64,000 bases of DNA, from assembly GCA_019739225.1 (NCBI GenBank), contig JAHHDT010000006.1:563823-627822 (forward strand). Reading direction: 5' to 3'. Under the pieces are notes generated by a model. It saw nothing but the letters and a program-made list of their open reading frames with translations. It had not been told where the DNA came from and did no database searches. Positions 18,505-26,894 of the stretch are shown here, one piece after another (position 1 is the stretch's first letter; each line of letters opens with the position of its first letter). Made by a program: the position numbers and the translations under genes. This DNA is from Aquamicrobium sp. (GTDB lineage Bacteria > Pseudomonadota > Alphaproteobacteria > Rhizobiales > Rhizobiaceae).

Positions 18505-19162
18505 AGGCGAGGGTGATCGCAACCTGCGCCAGATAATACAGCACCCAGACGGAAGGGGCCGCCCAGGCATGGTGGCGCGATGCCGGCGCGAAGAGGAACT
18601 TCGCCGTGGCCAGTATCGCGTCGGAAACAACGAACATCGCTGCGCCAACCATCACCAGCGGAGCTGCAACCGTCGCCGAGCTCCACATCATGGCAAGGAT
18701 GGCGGCCGCGTAGGCTGCCACGGGCAGGCGCATATCCGGTCCCGCCGCGGGCAGCAGCCGGCGCAGCAGCGGCAGAGCGGCCAAGGTGACGACCACCGGC
18801 AATGCCAGCCGCCATGGCTGCACGACGAGGATTTCCATCCCTGCGCCGACTCCTGCAAACAACGCCACATAGGCAAGATGGGCGACGAGAAAGCTCGCAA
18901 GCCCGCCGAGGAAGGCTTTTTCGCCGTCTTGTGCCAGAAACGCGTCGCCGATCGCGCTCAGCGCCAGGGCGGCGATCAGCAGAAGCGGCCCACCCTCGAC
19001 CTGCGCCAACACCGCCAGCAGGGCGATCGAACCCGTCTTGACGACCGTTCTCCGCCAGGATGGCGGCCGATGCAGCATCAACAGGTAGAGAAAGGCGGCT
19101 ACGGCGGAAAGCAGCAGCGTGCCGTTGGAAAGCGATTCCGGCCCGCCGGCAAACGGCATCAT
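18494..19162 (-). CDS. Lysoplasmalogenase family (YhhN/TMEM86) protein
   Basis: This 222-residue integral membrane protein has about seven to eight helices and matches YhhN/TMEM86. Family signatures are ALALSAIGDAFLAQDGEKAFLGGLASFLVAHLAY and VSDAILATAKFLF, each with the conserved Asp. Members hydrolyse lysoplasmalogens in animals and Legionella; in bacteria without plasmalogens the substrate may differ. The ATG at 19162 overlaps the EamA stop by 4 bases. Confidence 0.87.
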   Translation of the reverse strand: MMPFAGGPESLSNGTLLLSAVAAFLYLLMLHRPPSWRRTVVKTGSIALLAVLAQVEGGPLLLIAALALSAIGDAFLAQDGEKAFLGGLASFLVAHLAYVALFAGVGAGMEILVVQPWRLALPVVVTLAALPLLRRLLPAAGPDMRLPVAAYAAAILAMMWSSATVAAPLVMVGAAMFVVSDAILATAKFLFAPASRHHAWAAPSVWVLYYLAQVAITLAFIL

Positions 19163-20049
19163 GCACCGGCCTCCCGTCTTGCCCGGGTTCTGGGCTTGAA
19201 CAGCATGGACTTGGCGGCCAGGACGGCGCCGGCCGTTATCAGGATGCACGCAATGAGGATATTGAGGCTGGCGGTTGCAGCACCCGCGGCGATCAGCACC
19301 AGTGTCGAGAGCAGCGGCGCGGCATAGCTGGCCGCACCCAGCACCTGTATGTTGCCGCGCTTCACGCCATGGTCCCAGGCATAAAAGGCCGCACCGACCG
19401 GCATAAGGCCGAGCCCCAGCACGGCCAGCCACTGGCCCGCGTCAGCCGGCCAGACGGTTTCCTCCAGCAGCAGGTGGCAGGCAAGCGAGAGCAGGGCCGT
19501 TGCCGCGCAGAACCAGGTGACGACGCTAGTGGGCACCGCCGGGAAGCGCCGCGACAGAAGCGAATAGGACGACCATGTCAACGCGCACAGGCCGGCCATG
19601 GCGTAGCCGAACGCATATTGCGCGTCGAAGGAAAGCCCGCCGCCGCGCGAGACGATCAGGAATGCGCCGGCAAGCCCCAGCACCGTACCTGCGATGTGGT
19701 GCCAGCGCAGCTTCTCGCCCGGCAGCAGCGCCGAGCCGACCACGATGAGCAGAGGCCAGAGATAGGCGATCAGGCTCGCCTCGACCGCCGGCGCGTTGCG
19801 CAGCGCCGTGAAGTAGAAAAAATGGTAGCCGAACAGGCCGGCGATGCCGATCAGCCATACGACTGGCGGGATCGGGGCGTGCGTTGCGGGTGGGCTGACG
19901 GCGCGCATGGCGAGGCCGACGCAGGTGCCGATCGCGAAGGTGAGGGCGGATAACTGGAACGGCGGCACCGCGCCGGAGGCGGCAGTAAACAGCGCCAGCA
20001 GCGCCCACATCACGACCGCCGAAAATCCGATCAGGGTTGCGCGCGCCAT
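19159..20049 (-). CDS. EamA family (DMT) transporter
   Basis: This 296-residue transporter of the drug/metabolite superfamily has about ten helices in two EamA repeats, each starting with a segment like SAVVMWALLALFTAASGAVPP and ALTWSSYSLLSRRFP. The segment SLIAYLWPLLIVVGSALLPGEKL is typical of the YddG-like/aromatic-export branch. The substrate is inferred only as a small metabolite or amino acid. It is translationally coupled to the downstream YhhN-like gene (ATGA overlap). Confidence 0.86.
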   Translation of the reverse strand: MARATLIGFSAVVMWALLALFTAASGAVPPFQLSALTFAIGTCVGLAMRAVSPPATHAPIPPVVWLIGIAGLFGYHFFYFTALRNAPAVEASLIAYLWPLLIVVGSALLPGEKLRWHHIAGTVLGLAGAFLIVSRGGGLSFDAQYAFGYAMAGLCALTWSSYSLLSRRFPAVPTSVVTWFCAATALLSLACHLLLEETVWPADAGQWLAVLGLGLMPVGAAFYAWDHGVKRGNIQVLGAASYAAPLLSTLVLIAAGAATASLNILIACILITAGAVLAAKSMLFKPRTRARREAGA

Positions 20050-20121
20050 CGATGGTGCCTCCTCGCCTCGTGCGCGCAGCGTTAGCCGGATGGCGGACTG
20101 GCGGCAAGGGCTGGAGGGTCC

Positions 20122-20883
20122 TCAGCGCGCTTCGATGCGCTGCGCGGTGATGCGCACGGGGCCGATCTGGGTGCCGACGGATGCGTCCACGGGCGTGAAG
20201 AAGCCGGTCTGCCCCAACGGCGCGAAAGTAATGGCGATGCGGCTCTTCGTCTGCAGGAAGTCGATCTGCTTGCGTCCCTTGCGATAGCCGGATACGGCAA
20301 CGAAGCGCGCGTCGCAGGTGACGCGGCCGTTCGAATCGGCAGGCCCGCGCTGTGAAAGCTGTAGATCGGCGCGCATCTCGCCGTCGAATGCCCGGATGGT
20401 GCGGTTGCATACGGCGTCGGGATCGGACGTGCGGATCAGCGTCGATGTCAGGGGGTCGAGTGCCGCGCGCAGGTGGTCTTCGGCCACCGGTATCCAGGTT
20501 TCACCGCGCTTCGGTTCCGGTTTGTTTTCAACGCTCGAGACCGTGCCGCGCGCGAAGCGTATCGTGGTGCGGCTCTTCTTGCGGCCGGAATCGTAGTGCG
20601 AGCGGAAGGTGCGTGGAAACGCTCCATCCCTGCCTATGGAGCCTTCGACGCGTGTGGTCCCGGTCGTCTTGTCGAAGATGCGGGCAATGCCGGAACTGGT
20701 GAGCGATCCGTCGATGGTGAAGCTGTCTGCGGTGAACGTGCTGTCGAAGCGCGCCTTGGCGATCGGCAGGCCCAGCAGCGTCACCGAATAATCTGCGCTG
20801 AAGGATTGCTGTTGCGCAGCCGCAGCGGGCACGGTTGTTGCAAGGGCAACAAGAACGAGACATGAAGCAAGCGAGCGGGCCAT
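20122..20883 (-). CDS. DUF3108 secreted protein
   Basis: This 253-residue protein has a cleavable signal peptide (ARSLASCLVLVALATTVPAAAA) and a DUF3108 domain covering the rest, with YSVTLLGLPIAKARFDSTF as the first strands. ATG 20883 is preceded by GGAAGG at good spacing and is preferred to an upstream GTG. Family function is unknown; the predicted fold is a periplasmic beta structure related to lipid-binding envelope proteins. It is divergent from rpmB. Confidence 0.85.
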   Translation of the reverse strand: MARSLASCLVLVALATTVPAAAAQQQSFSADYSVTLLGLPIAKARFDSTFTADSFTIDGSLTSSGIARIFDKTTGTTRVEGSIGRDGAFPRTFRSHYDSGRKKSRTTIRFARGTVSSVENKPEPKRGETWIPVAEDHLRAALDPLTSTLIRTSDPDAVCNRTIRAFDGEMRADLQLSQRGPADSNGRVTCDARFVAVSGYRKGRKQIDFLQTKSRIAITFAPLGQTGFFTPVDASVGTQIGPVRITAQRIEAR

Positions 20884-21007
20884 CGGCACCTTCCGTCTGG
20901 TAGGAGTGTCCCTTCCGTTCCCTTCGGGTTGTCCGCTGCTTGGCGGTCAAATCCGGCGAATATAAGGATGGGCGCGGTGGTTTTGCGCGCTCACGGTGAG
21001 CTTGCGC

Positions 21008-21036
21008 TTGACCGGATGGCCAAATGCCACTATGGG
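21008..21036 (+). promoter_or_regulatory. Possible rpmB promoter
   Basis: TTGACC at 21008-21013 and TATGGG at 21031-21036 are separated by 17 bases. The position about 100 bases before rpmB is suitable. The -35 match is good and the -10 match is weak, so this is tentative. Confidence 0.4.
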
Positions 21037-21137
21037 AACGGCAACTTTTCCAAGAGGCCGCCTGATACTGCCCGCGCGCCGTTCGCTGATGGTGCGGCAG
21101 TGGGGTATGGCCCGGCAACGAAACGAAGGTACAAGAC

Positions 21138-21434
21138 ATGTCCCGCGCTTGTGAACTGACCGGCAAGGCCGTGATGACCGGCAACAATGTTAGCCACGCC
21201 AACAACAAGACCCGTCGTCGCTTCCTGCCCAACCTGTGCGACGTGACGCTGATCTCGGAAGCGCTCGGCCAGAACGTGCGCCTGCGCATCTCGGCAAACG
21301 CGCTGCGCACGGTCGAGCATCGCGGCGGCCTCGACGCTTTCCTGCTCAAGGCCAGCGTGTCCGAGCTTTCGCAGCGCGCCCGCCTGCTCAAGAAGCAGAT
21401 CGCCAAGAAGGTCGCCGAGCAGGCAGCCGCCTAA
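21138..21434 (+). CDS. rpmB: 50S ribosomal protein L28
   Basis: L28 is a structural protein of the large ribosomal subunit. The 98-residue sequence begins [27 protein letters not shown], which is the diagnostic L28 N-terminus, and includes RFLPNLCDV. It is the longer alphaproteobacterial form, with a Lys/Ala-rich C-terminal extension. A short AAGCGC/GCGCTT hairpin followed by TT (21433-21456) overlaps the stop codon and may be a weak terminator. Confidence 0.98.
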   Translation: MSRACELTGKAVMTGNNVSHANNKTRRRFLPNLCDVTLISEALGQNVRLRISANALRTVEHRGGLDAFLLKASVSELSQRARLLKKQIAKKVAEQAAA

Positions 21435-21486
21435 GCGCGGTCGCTTTAGCGCTTTTCGATGATGCGGCGGGCGTCCGGCCCGCCCA

Positions 21487-21515
21487 CTGGTTCCATCACC
21501 CAGGATAAAAAAATG
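21487..21515 (+). promoter_or_regulatory. Likely preQ1-I riboswitch over the start codon
   Basis: CTGG (21487-21490) pairs with CCAG (21500-21503) around the loop TTCCATCA. An A-rich tail, GATAAAAAAA, follows. This matches the preQ1-I layout GG-TTC...ACCC...ATAAAAAA, although the loop is shorter than in Bacillus. The loop CAT (21494-21496) is complementary to the ATG start codon (21513-21515), so the pseudoknot would bury the start codon. The downstream gene is a predicted queuosine-precursor transporter, a known preQ1 target. A GC-rich hairpin at 21466-21484 lies just upstream. Confidence 0.62.
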
Positions 21516-22130
21516 TCCAGACAGCTACAGGTCTGGCCCTTTGTGGCCTCTATGGCGGCAGTCGTCGTCGCCTCCAACTTTCTCGTTCAGTATCCGTTCG
21601 CGCATTTCGGGCTTCAGGATCTCCTTACCTGGGGCGCGTTCACCTATCCGCTCGCCTTCCTCGTCAACGATCTGACAAACCGGCGCTACGGCCCCGCCGC
21701 CGCGCGCAAGGTCGTCTATGTCGGCTTCGCCATCGCGGTGGTGCTGTCGATCTGGCTGGCAACGCCACGCATCGCGATCGCTTCGGGCTCGGCCTTTCTG
21801 GTAGCGCAGCTACTCGACGTCTCCGTCTTCGACAGGCTCAGGGAACGTGCCTGGTGGCAGGCGCCGCTGATTTCCTCGGTGATCGGCGCCATCGTCGACA
21901 CGGTGCTGTTCTTCTCGCTGGCCTTTGCCGACCGCTTCGCCTTCCTCGACACAGCGCTCGGCAGCGAGGACAGCTCGCTCGGCTTTGCCGTGCCGTTCCT
22001 GCTGGGCGGCGAGGTCCCGTTGTGGGTGTCGCTCGCACTCGGCGATTTTGGCGTGAAGATGCTGATTTCCATCATCATGCTGGCGCCCTACGGCGCGCTG
22101 CTGAGCGTGCTCAAGCCAGCCAGGGCGTGA
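21513..22130 (+). CDS. Queuosine precursor transporter (VUT/YhhQ family)
   Basis: This 205-residue protein of the COG1738/YhhQ family has about six membrane helices. Signatures are AHFGLQDLLTWGAFTYPLAFLVNDLTNRRYG near the N-terminus and DRLRERAWWQAPLISSVIGAIVDTVLFFSLAF in the middle. E. coli YhhQ imports preQ0/preQ1 for queuosine synthesis. The ATG at 21513 lies within the proposed preQ1-I element, with no separate Shine-Dalgarno sequence. Specificity (preQ0, preQ1 or queuine) is not readable. Confidence 0.9.
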   Translation: MSRQLQVWPFVASMAAVVVASNFLVQYPFAHFGLQDLLTWGAFTYPLAFLVNDLTNRRYGPAAARKVVYVGFAIAVVLSIWLATPRIAIASGSAFLVAQLLDVSVFDRLRERAWWQAPLISSVIGAIVDTVLFFSLAFADRFAFLDTALGSEDSSLGFAVPFLLGGEVPLWVSLALGDFGVKMLISIIMLAPYGALLSVLKPARA

Positions 22131-22291
22131 TTCTTTCGCTTACGGGCCGTACGCTCGCTTTACTCGCTGGCCGGGCGCGGACGCGCCGGGACGACCGGCG
22201 GCCCGTCAACTCGCGGCCGTTTTCGCCTACACGCGGCATTGCTCTCGTCGGTTCGGCGATCTTGCTGCCGGACAGCGTCTCCCTCTCCACC

Positions 22292-22467
22292 GTCATCCCG
22301 GCCGACCGAGCGCAGCGAGGGAAGAGCCGGAATCCATTGGCTAGAAAATCGTGTGGCACGGCTCGGCTCAATGTGTAGCACCCGTCACCGCGAGAACCCG
22401 CAACCCGGCCGCGCTGCTCAATGGGTCCCGGCTCAGCGGTCGCTGACGCTCCCTTGGCCGGGATGAC
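22292..22467. repeat. Palindromic intergenic repeat, family 2, copy A
   Basis: This 176-base element begins GTCATCCCGGCCGACCGAGC and ends CCTTGGCCGGGATGAC, with roughly 44-base imperfect terminal inverted repeats. A 42-base core at 22390-22431 is identical to 29139-29180 in copy B. It lies between two convergent genes, whose intergenic region (22131-22479) holds no other feature I can support; bases 22131-22291 show no gene. Confidence 0.88.
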
Positions 22468-22479
22468 GCCGGAGAGCGT

Positions 22480-25023
22480 TCAGCGCATCTCCAGCAGGCG
22501 CTCGAGGTAGTTGCGCTCCAGTTCGGGGCTGAGCGCGTTGCCGAGCCTGCGGCGGATCTCCTCCAGGATGCGGCGTGCGCGCTGCACGTCGACCTCGTCG
22601 GGCACCTGCACGGAATCGCCGAAATCCGGTCCGGTGGTGGCACGGGGCCGACCGAGCGGGTCGCGGTCCGAACTCTGCTGGCGGCCGCCTTCCTCGCTGC
22701 CGCCCTGTTCGCCCTGCATGGCCTGCATCATCTGCTGCATCATGTCCTGCGCGCCACGACGCAGCGCCTCCAGGGCCTGTCCCTGCTCGCCGACGGCGCG
22801 TTCGCCCTGCTGGTCCCCAAGCGCGCCCTCTGCGCGGCCCATGGCCTCGCCGGCATCGCCAAAGCCTTCGCCGGGCTCCATGCCCATGCCTTCCAGCGAG
22901 CGCTTCAGCGCTTCGAGGTCGCGTTGAAGCTGGCCCTGGCCTTCCTGGAGCTGACGCATCGCCTCGGCAAATTCCTCGGGCGTCATCGGCCGCTGCTGGC
23001 CCTGCTGCCCTTGCTGCCCTTCCTGCCCGGGCTGCATCTGGTCGAGACGGAAGGTCTCGTTCATCGTTTCCTGCTGGCGGCGCATCAGCTCGCCCAGCTC
23101 GTCCATCTGCCGGCGCATCTCACTCTGCTCGCCTTCGCCGGGGTTCATCTGCTGCTGGTTGCCGGCCTGCAGATTGTTCATCATCTCCTGGAGCTGCTGC
23201 AGCATTTCCATGGCCTGGTCGCGTGCGCCCGAGCGGGCGAGGTTCTCGAGCTGGTCCATCATGCGCTCGAGGTCGCTCTGGCTCAGTTCCTGCCCGTCCA
23301 TCGGCATCTGCATGGCCATATCGGGATTGCGCTGCGCGCGCTCGGCGAACTCGCGCAGGAAGTCGCGCATAGCCTCGCGAAGCTCGGCCATGAGCTCTTC
23401 GATCTCTTCGTCGCTCGCGCCGTTCTCGAGGGCCTGCTTGAGAGCCTCCTGCGCCTGACGCAGCCGCCGCTCGGCAGCGGAAAGGGCGCCATCCTCGATC
23501 GTCAGCGCGATTTCCCACAAATAGTCCGCAACGTTGCGGAGCGCTTCGTCGGAGTCGGCCATGACAAGGCGCGTGCGCGCCGCCATGATACCCAGATAGT
23601 GTGACGGGTTGTCGAACGTATCCTCCGGCCGCAGCGTGATCGCGTCGATCAGATCGAGCACGCGGCCCTTGCGGTTGGCGTCGAGGGCCAGGATGCGTCG
23701 CTGCTCCACGACCGCCCTGGCCAACGGGTTGGCAAAGGGCCGCTCCGGCAGCACGATCTCTTTAGTCTCGCTACGAGCCCGCTGCTCGGCGCCGTCGAGC
23801 GCTTCCAGGGTCAGGTTGACGCGCGTTCCGGCCCACGGATGTTCGGTAAGGTCCAGGGACGTGCGGGCGGCGATGTCACGGCCGTTGCGGCGTGGCAGCA
23901 CCAGCGGCATCTCGGGCGCCTCATAGAGCGGCCGCGCGCCGGTTGCCTGCGGTTCAGCCTGCTCAAACACGGCTTCGGCACTGGCCGCGCCATAATCGTC
24001 CTCGACCTCGTAGGCGAGTTCCAGCGCGCCGTTGATCGCGCGCTTCGGCTCGTCGGCAAAACGGATCGCGGGTGGATCGTCGGGAATGACGTTGAAAGCC
24101 CAGCGCTGCAGCTCGCTGCTGCCGGACTGGAGCGTCAGCATGCCGTCGGCGTCGAGCGTGCCGGCAAACTGGCGCGCGGTCGTCGATGCGGGGGTATTTG
24201 CGTCGGCGGAGGCGGCTGCGGGCTCAATTGCAAGCGCCTCGCCAGTGTGCGCGTCGAGATAGGAAAGCGTCTCGTCGCCCGCGCCGCCCGTCACGCGCAC
24301 TGCGACGGCGCTGCCTTCCGGCACCTCGAACACAGGCGCTTCCTCTTCGCCCATGCGTGCACTCAGGAACAGCGGCGCGCGGCCGGTATAGGCAGGCGGC
24401 GTCACCCAGGCGTCGATGCGTGCCGGCACGACGTCGGCGCTGGCATGGCTGCGGAAGGCGTCACGCGGAGAACCGCCCAGCGGGCCGAAGGAGAAGGCAA
24501 AGGCGACGACCAGCAGAAGTGCGGCGATCGCGCGAAGCCCCCAGGGGTCGCGCTCGGGCACGCGTGCGCGCGGCATGTCGCCGGAAAGCCGGTTGAGTCG
24601 TGCCGCCATCCGTTTCTGGTGTTCGCGCCACAGCGCCTGCGCAAAGGGCCCCTGCGCGGCTTGCGAAAGCTGGTCCGTCTGCGTCAGCACCGGCGCGTGC
24701 TCGAGCCGGTTGGCATGTTCGATGCGCCGGTCGATCTCGGCGGACTTCGGTGAACGGTAGAAGCGCAACGGGTAGAGCGCCGCCACGCTGGCAAGCGCCA
24801 GAAAGCCGAGCAGCAGCATGCGCGCCCAGTCCGGCATCAGCCGAAAGACGCCCAGCCATGAAAGACTCAGGAAAAGGCTGGCAACCACGAGCAGCGGAAG
24901 GACGAGCGGCCAGAGGCGCTCGATGACGATCGCCCCGCGAACCGCGGCGCGCGTGCGCCCCAGCCGGGCGAGCAATCCGCGCTCGACAGCCGGGTTCGTC
25001 CTGTTCTCGCCGGTTTCCGCCAT
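22480..25023 (-). CDS. DUF4175 (TIGR02302 family) membrane protein
   Basis: This 847-residue protein has two N-terminal helices (VLPLLVVASLFLSLSWLGVF and MLLLGFLALASVAALYPL), a third near residue 165 and then a large periplasmic region. The last 300 residues are rich in Gln, Met and Glu and probably form a long coiled coil (repeats such as EMLQQLQEMMNNLQ and GQEGQQGQQGQQ). ATG 25023 (MAETGENRTN) is preceded by AAAGGA; a Met 7 codons upstream lacks a ribosome site. It follows lysA in most Hyphomicrobiales. Function is unknown. Confidence 0.88.
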   Translation of the reverse strand: MAETGENRTNPAVERGLLARLGRTRAAVRGAIVIERLWPLVLPLLVVASLFLSLSWLGVFRLMPDWARMLLLGFLALASVAALYPLRFYRSPKSAEIDRRIEHANRLEHAPVLTQTDQLSQAAQGPFAQALWREHQKRMAARLNRLSGDMPRARVPERDPWGLRAIAALLLVVAFAFSFGPLGGSPRDAFRSHASADVVPARIDAWVTPPAYTGRAPLFLSARMGEEEAPVFEVPEGSAVAVRVTGGAGDETLSYLDAHTGEALAIEPAAASADANTPASTTARQFAGTLDADGMLTLQSGSSELQRWAFNVIPDDPPAIRFADEPKRAINGALELAYEVEDDYGAASAEAVFEQAEPQATGARPLYEAPEMPLVLPRRNGRDIAARTSLDLTEHPWAGTRVNLTLEALDGAEQRARSETKEIVLPERPFANPLARAVVEQRRILALDANRKGRVLDLIDAITLRPEDTFDNPSHYLGIMAARTRLVMADSDEALRNVADYLWEIALTIEDGALSAAERRLRQAQEALKQALENGASDEEIEELMAELREAMRDFLREFAERAQRNPDMAMQMPMDGQELSQSDLERMMDQLENLARSGARDQAMEMLQQLQEMMNNLQAGNQQQMNPGEGEQSEMRRQMDELGELMRRQQETMNETFRLDQMQPGQEGQQGQQGQQRPMTPEEFAEAMRQLQEGQGQLQRDLEALKRSLEGMGMEPGEGFGDAGEAMGRAEGALGDQQGERAVGEQGQALEALRRGAQDMMQQMMQAMQGEQGGSEEGGRQQSSDRDPLGRPRATTGPDFGDSVQVPDEVDVQRARRILEEIRRRLGNALSPELERNYLERLLEMR

Positions 25024-25160
25024 CCGGTCCTTTCGGGTCGCCATGTCGGTGCCGGAATCGCACCGCTCTACGGAAGGATAGCAGCAAACGCGGCGAAGGC
25101 GAGGCGGCGCGCGAAATCGTGATTGGCGCATGATGCAGGAACAAGCCTGCCTTCAATATC

Positions 25161-25340
25161 GTGCGTCCTTCGAGGCTCGCTGCGCTCGCACCTCAGGATG
25201 AGGGAGGTGGTTTGGCAGAGCCCACAACGTCGTGGGCTCGATGCACGACGACAGAACGGCCCTCGAGCCCACGAGATTGGCGGGGATGTACAACAGCCCT
25301 CATCCTGAGGTGCGAGCGCAGCGAGCCTCGAAGGACGCAC
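25161..25340. repeat. Palindromic intergenic repeat, family 1, copy 2
   Basis: Perfect 43-base inverted arms at 25161-25203 and 25298-25340 flank a 94-base centre, which itself contains the short palindrome AGCCCACAACGTCGTGGGCT (25219-25238). The centre aligns to the reverse complement of copy 1. The element occupies most of the gap between lysA and the DUF4175 gene, both on the minus strand, so a full terminator here would uncouple them. Confidence 0.92.
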
Positions 25341-25369
25341 AGGCATCTTTTGGGCGCGTAACCCTGATG

Positions 25370-26635
25370 CTAAAGCCAGTCCGGGATCGAATCCATCCCG
25401 ATCAGGTCGTCGTAGGTGGGGCGGGGGCGGACGACGTGGAAACGGTCGCCGTTGACCAGCACTTCCGGCACCAGAAGACGGGTGTTGTAGGTCGAGGCCT
25501 GCACTGCGCCGTAGGCGCCGGCGGTGGCGACGTAGACGAGATCGCCGGATGCCAGCCTCGGCAGGTCCCGATCGTGGCCGAGATAGTCGCCCGTCTCGCA
25601 AACCGGGCCAACCACATCGGTCATCAGTCGCGGTGCATCTGCCGGCTGCTCGACCACGGGCCGGATGTCGTGAAAGGCATCGTAGAGCGTCGGGCGGATC
25701 AGGTCGTTCATCGCCGCATCCACGATCAGGAAATTCCTGGCGTCGCCTTCCTTCAGATAAATGACCTTGCTGACGAGAATACCGGAATTGCCGGCAATCA
25801 GCCGGCCGGGTTCGAAGATCACCTGCAGGCCGAGCGGCTTCATGTGGCGATTCACCACCGCCGCATAGGCATCGGGCAGTGGCGGCGGCGCATTGTCGTT
25901 GCGGTACGGGATGCCTAACCCGCCGCCGACGTCGACATGCGTGATCGCGTGACCCTCGTCGCGCAGCGTCTTGGTCAATTCGACCAGAAGCGCGATCGCG
26001 TCATCGAAGGGCTGCAGCTCGGTGATCTGGCTGCCGATGTGCATGTCGATGCCGGAAACCTTCAGGCCAGGCAGCGAGGCGGCGCGGGCATAGGCGGCAC
26101 GCGCGTCCTTCCAGGCTATGCCGAACTTGTTCTCGGCCTTGCCGGTGGAAATCTTCTTGTGCGTTTTCGCGTCGACGTCCGGGTTGATGCGCAGCGAGAC
26201 CGGCGCGGTGCGGTTGGCGGCGACCGCGCGGGCGGAAAGCAGTTCCAGCTCCGGCAGAGATTCGACATTGAAGCAGCGGATGCCGGCCGCCAGTGCGAAG
26301 TCCATCTCGTCCGCCGTCTTGCCGACACCGGAAAACAGGATCTTGTCGGCCGGTATGCCGGCTGCCAGCGCGCGGCGCAGTTCGCCTTCCGAGACGACGT
26401 CCGCACCCGCGCCGAGCTTGGCGAGCGTGCGGATCACCGCCTGGTTGGAGTTGGCCTTGGTTGCGTAGCAGACGAGCGCGTCGAGTTGATCGAACGCCTT
26501 TGCGAAGACGTTGTAGTGCCGCGTCAGCGTCGCGGTCGAATAGCAGTAGAACGGCGTGCCGACGACGGAAGCGATCTCCGGCACTGAAACGTCTTCGGCG
26601 TGCAGAACGCCGTCGCGATACTCGAAATGGTTCAC
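25370..26635 (-). CDS. lysA: Diaminopimelate decarboxylase
   Basis: LysA decarboxylates meso-diaminopimelate to lysine using PLP. The 421-residue protein has the PLP Lys in VCYATKANSNQ near residue 60, the EGEL site after it, HIGSQI near 200, the glycine loop VDVGGGLGIPY and EPGRLIAG for phosphate binding. The C-terminal GPVCETGDYLG motif supplies the catalytic Cys. It is 12 bases downstream of lptM in the argH - lptM - lysA run. Confidence 0.97.
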   Translation of the reverse strand: MNHFEYRDGVLHAEDVSVPEIASVVGTPFYCYSTATLTRHYNVFAKAFDQLDALVCYATKANSNQAVIRTLAKLGAGADVVSEGELRRALAAGIPADKILFSGVGKTADEMDFALAAGIRCFNVESLPELELLSARAVAANRTAPVSLRINPDVDAKTHKKISTGKAENKFGIAWKDARAAYARAASLPGLKVSGIDMHIGSQITELQPFDDAIALLVELTKTLRDEGHAITHVDVGGGLGIPYRNDNAPPPLPDAYAAVVNRHMKPLGLQVIFEPGRLIAGNSGILVSKVIYLKEGDARNFLIVDAAMNDLIRPTLYDAFHDIRPVVEQPADAPRLMTDVVGPVCETGDYLGHDRDLPRLASGDLVYVATAGAYGAVQASTYNTRLLVPEVLVNGDRFHVVRPRPTYDDLIGMDSIPDWL

Positions 26636-26647
26636 GGAAGCCGCTTT

Positions 26648-26860
26648 CTAGATCAGGCCGTCGAGGAAGAACTTGCGATCCTGGACCGGCGGCTTCGGCG
26701 CCGGCGGCAGCGGCTGGTCGTTGCGCCGGGCTTCCTCGCGCGCATCGCGGGCTGCCTCGTAGGGCGTGTCTAGCGTGCCGGGACGGCGGCCGCAGGCGGT
26801 CACGGCAACGCCGATCGCCGCCAGCAGAAGTGTCGTTCTGATAAAGGTTCCGGCGTGCAT
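26648..26860 (-). CDS. lptM: LptM/YifL-type small lipoprotein
   Basis: This 70-residue lipoprotein has a signal sequence (MHAGTFIRTTLLLAAIGVAV) ending in the lipobox VTAC, so Cys is the lipidated residue after cleavage. The following CGRRPGTLDTPYEA matches the short LptM motif. LptM helps LptD of the LPS export complex form its disulfides in E. coli. The start at 26860 gives a proper lipoprotein signal. It lies between argH and lysA, the normal rhizobial position. Confidence 0.85.
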   Translation of the reverse strand: MHAGTFIRTTLLLAAIGVAVTACGRRPGTLDTPYEAARDAREEARRNDQPLPPAPKPPVQDRKFFLDGLI

Positions 26861-26894
26861 CCTGCCTGTCCGTGCAATTGAGTGTGCGGTGTTT

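Noticed and set aside
22131-22291. Possible small gene after the queuosine-precursor transporter
   Set aside because: Open frames here run into the family 2 repeat and show no family features.
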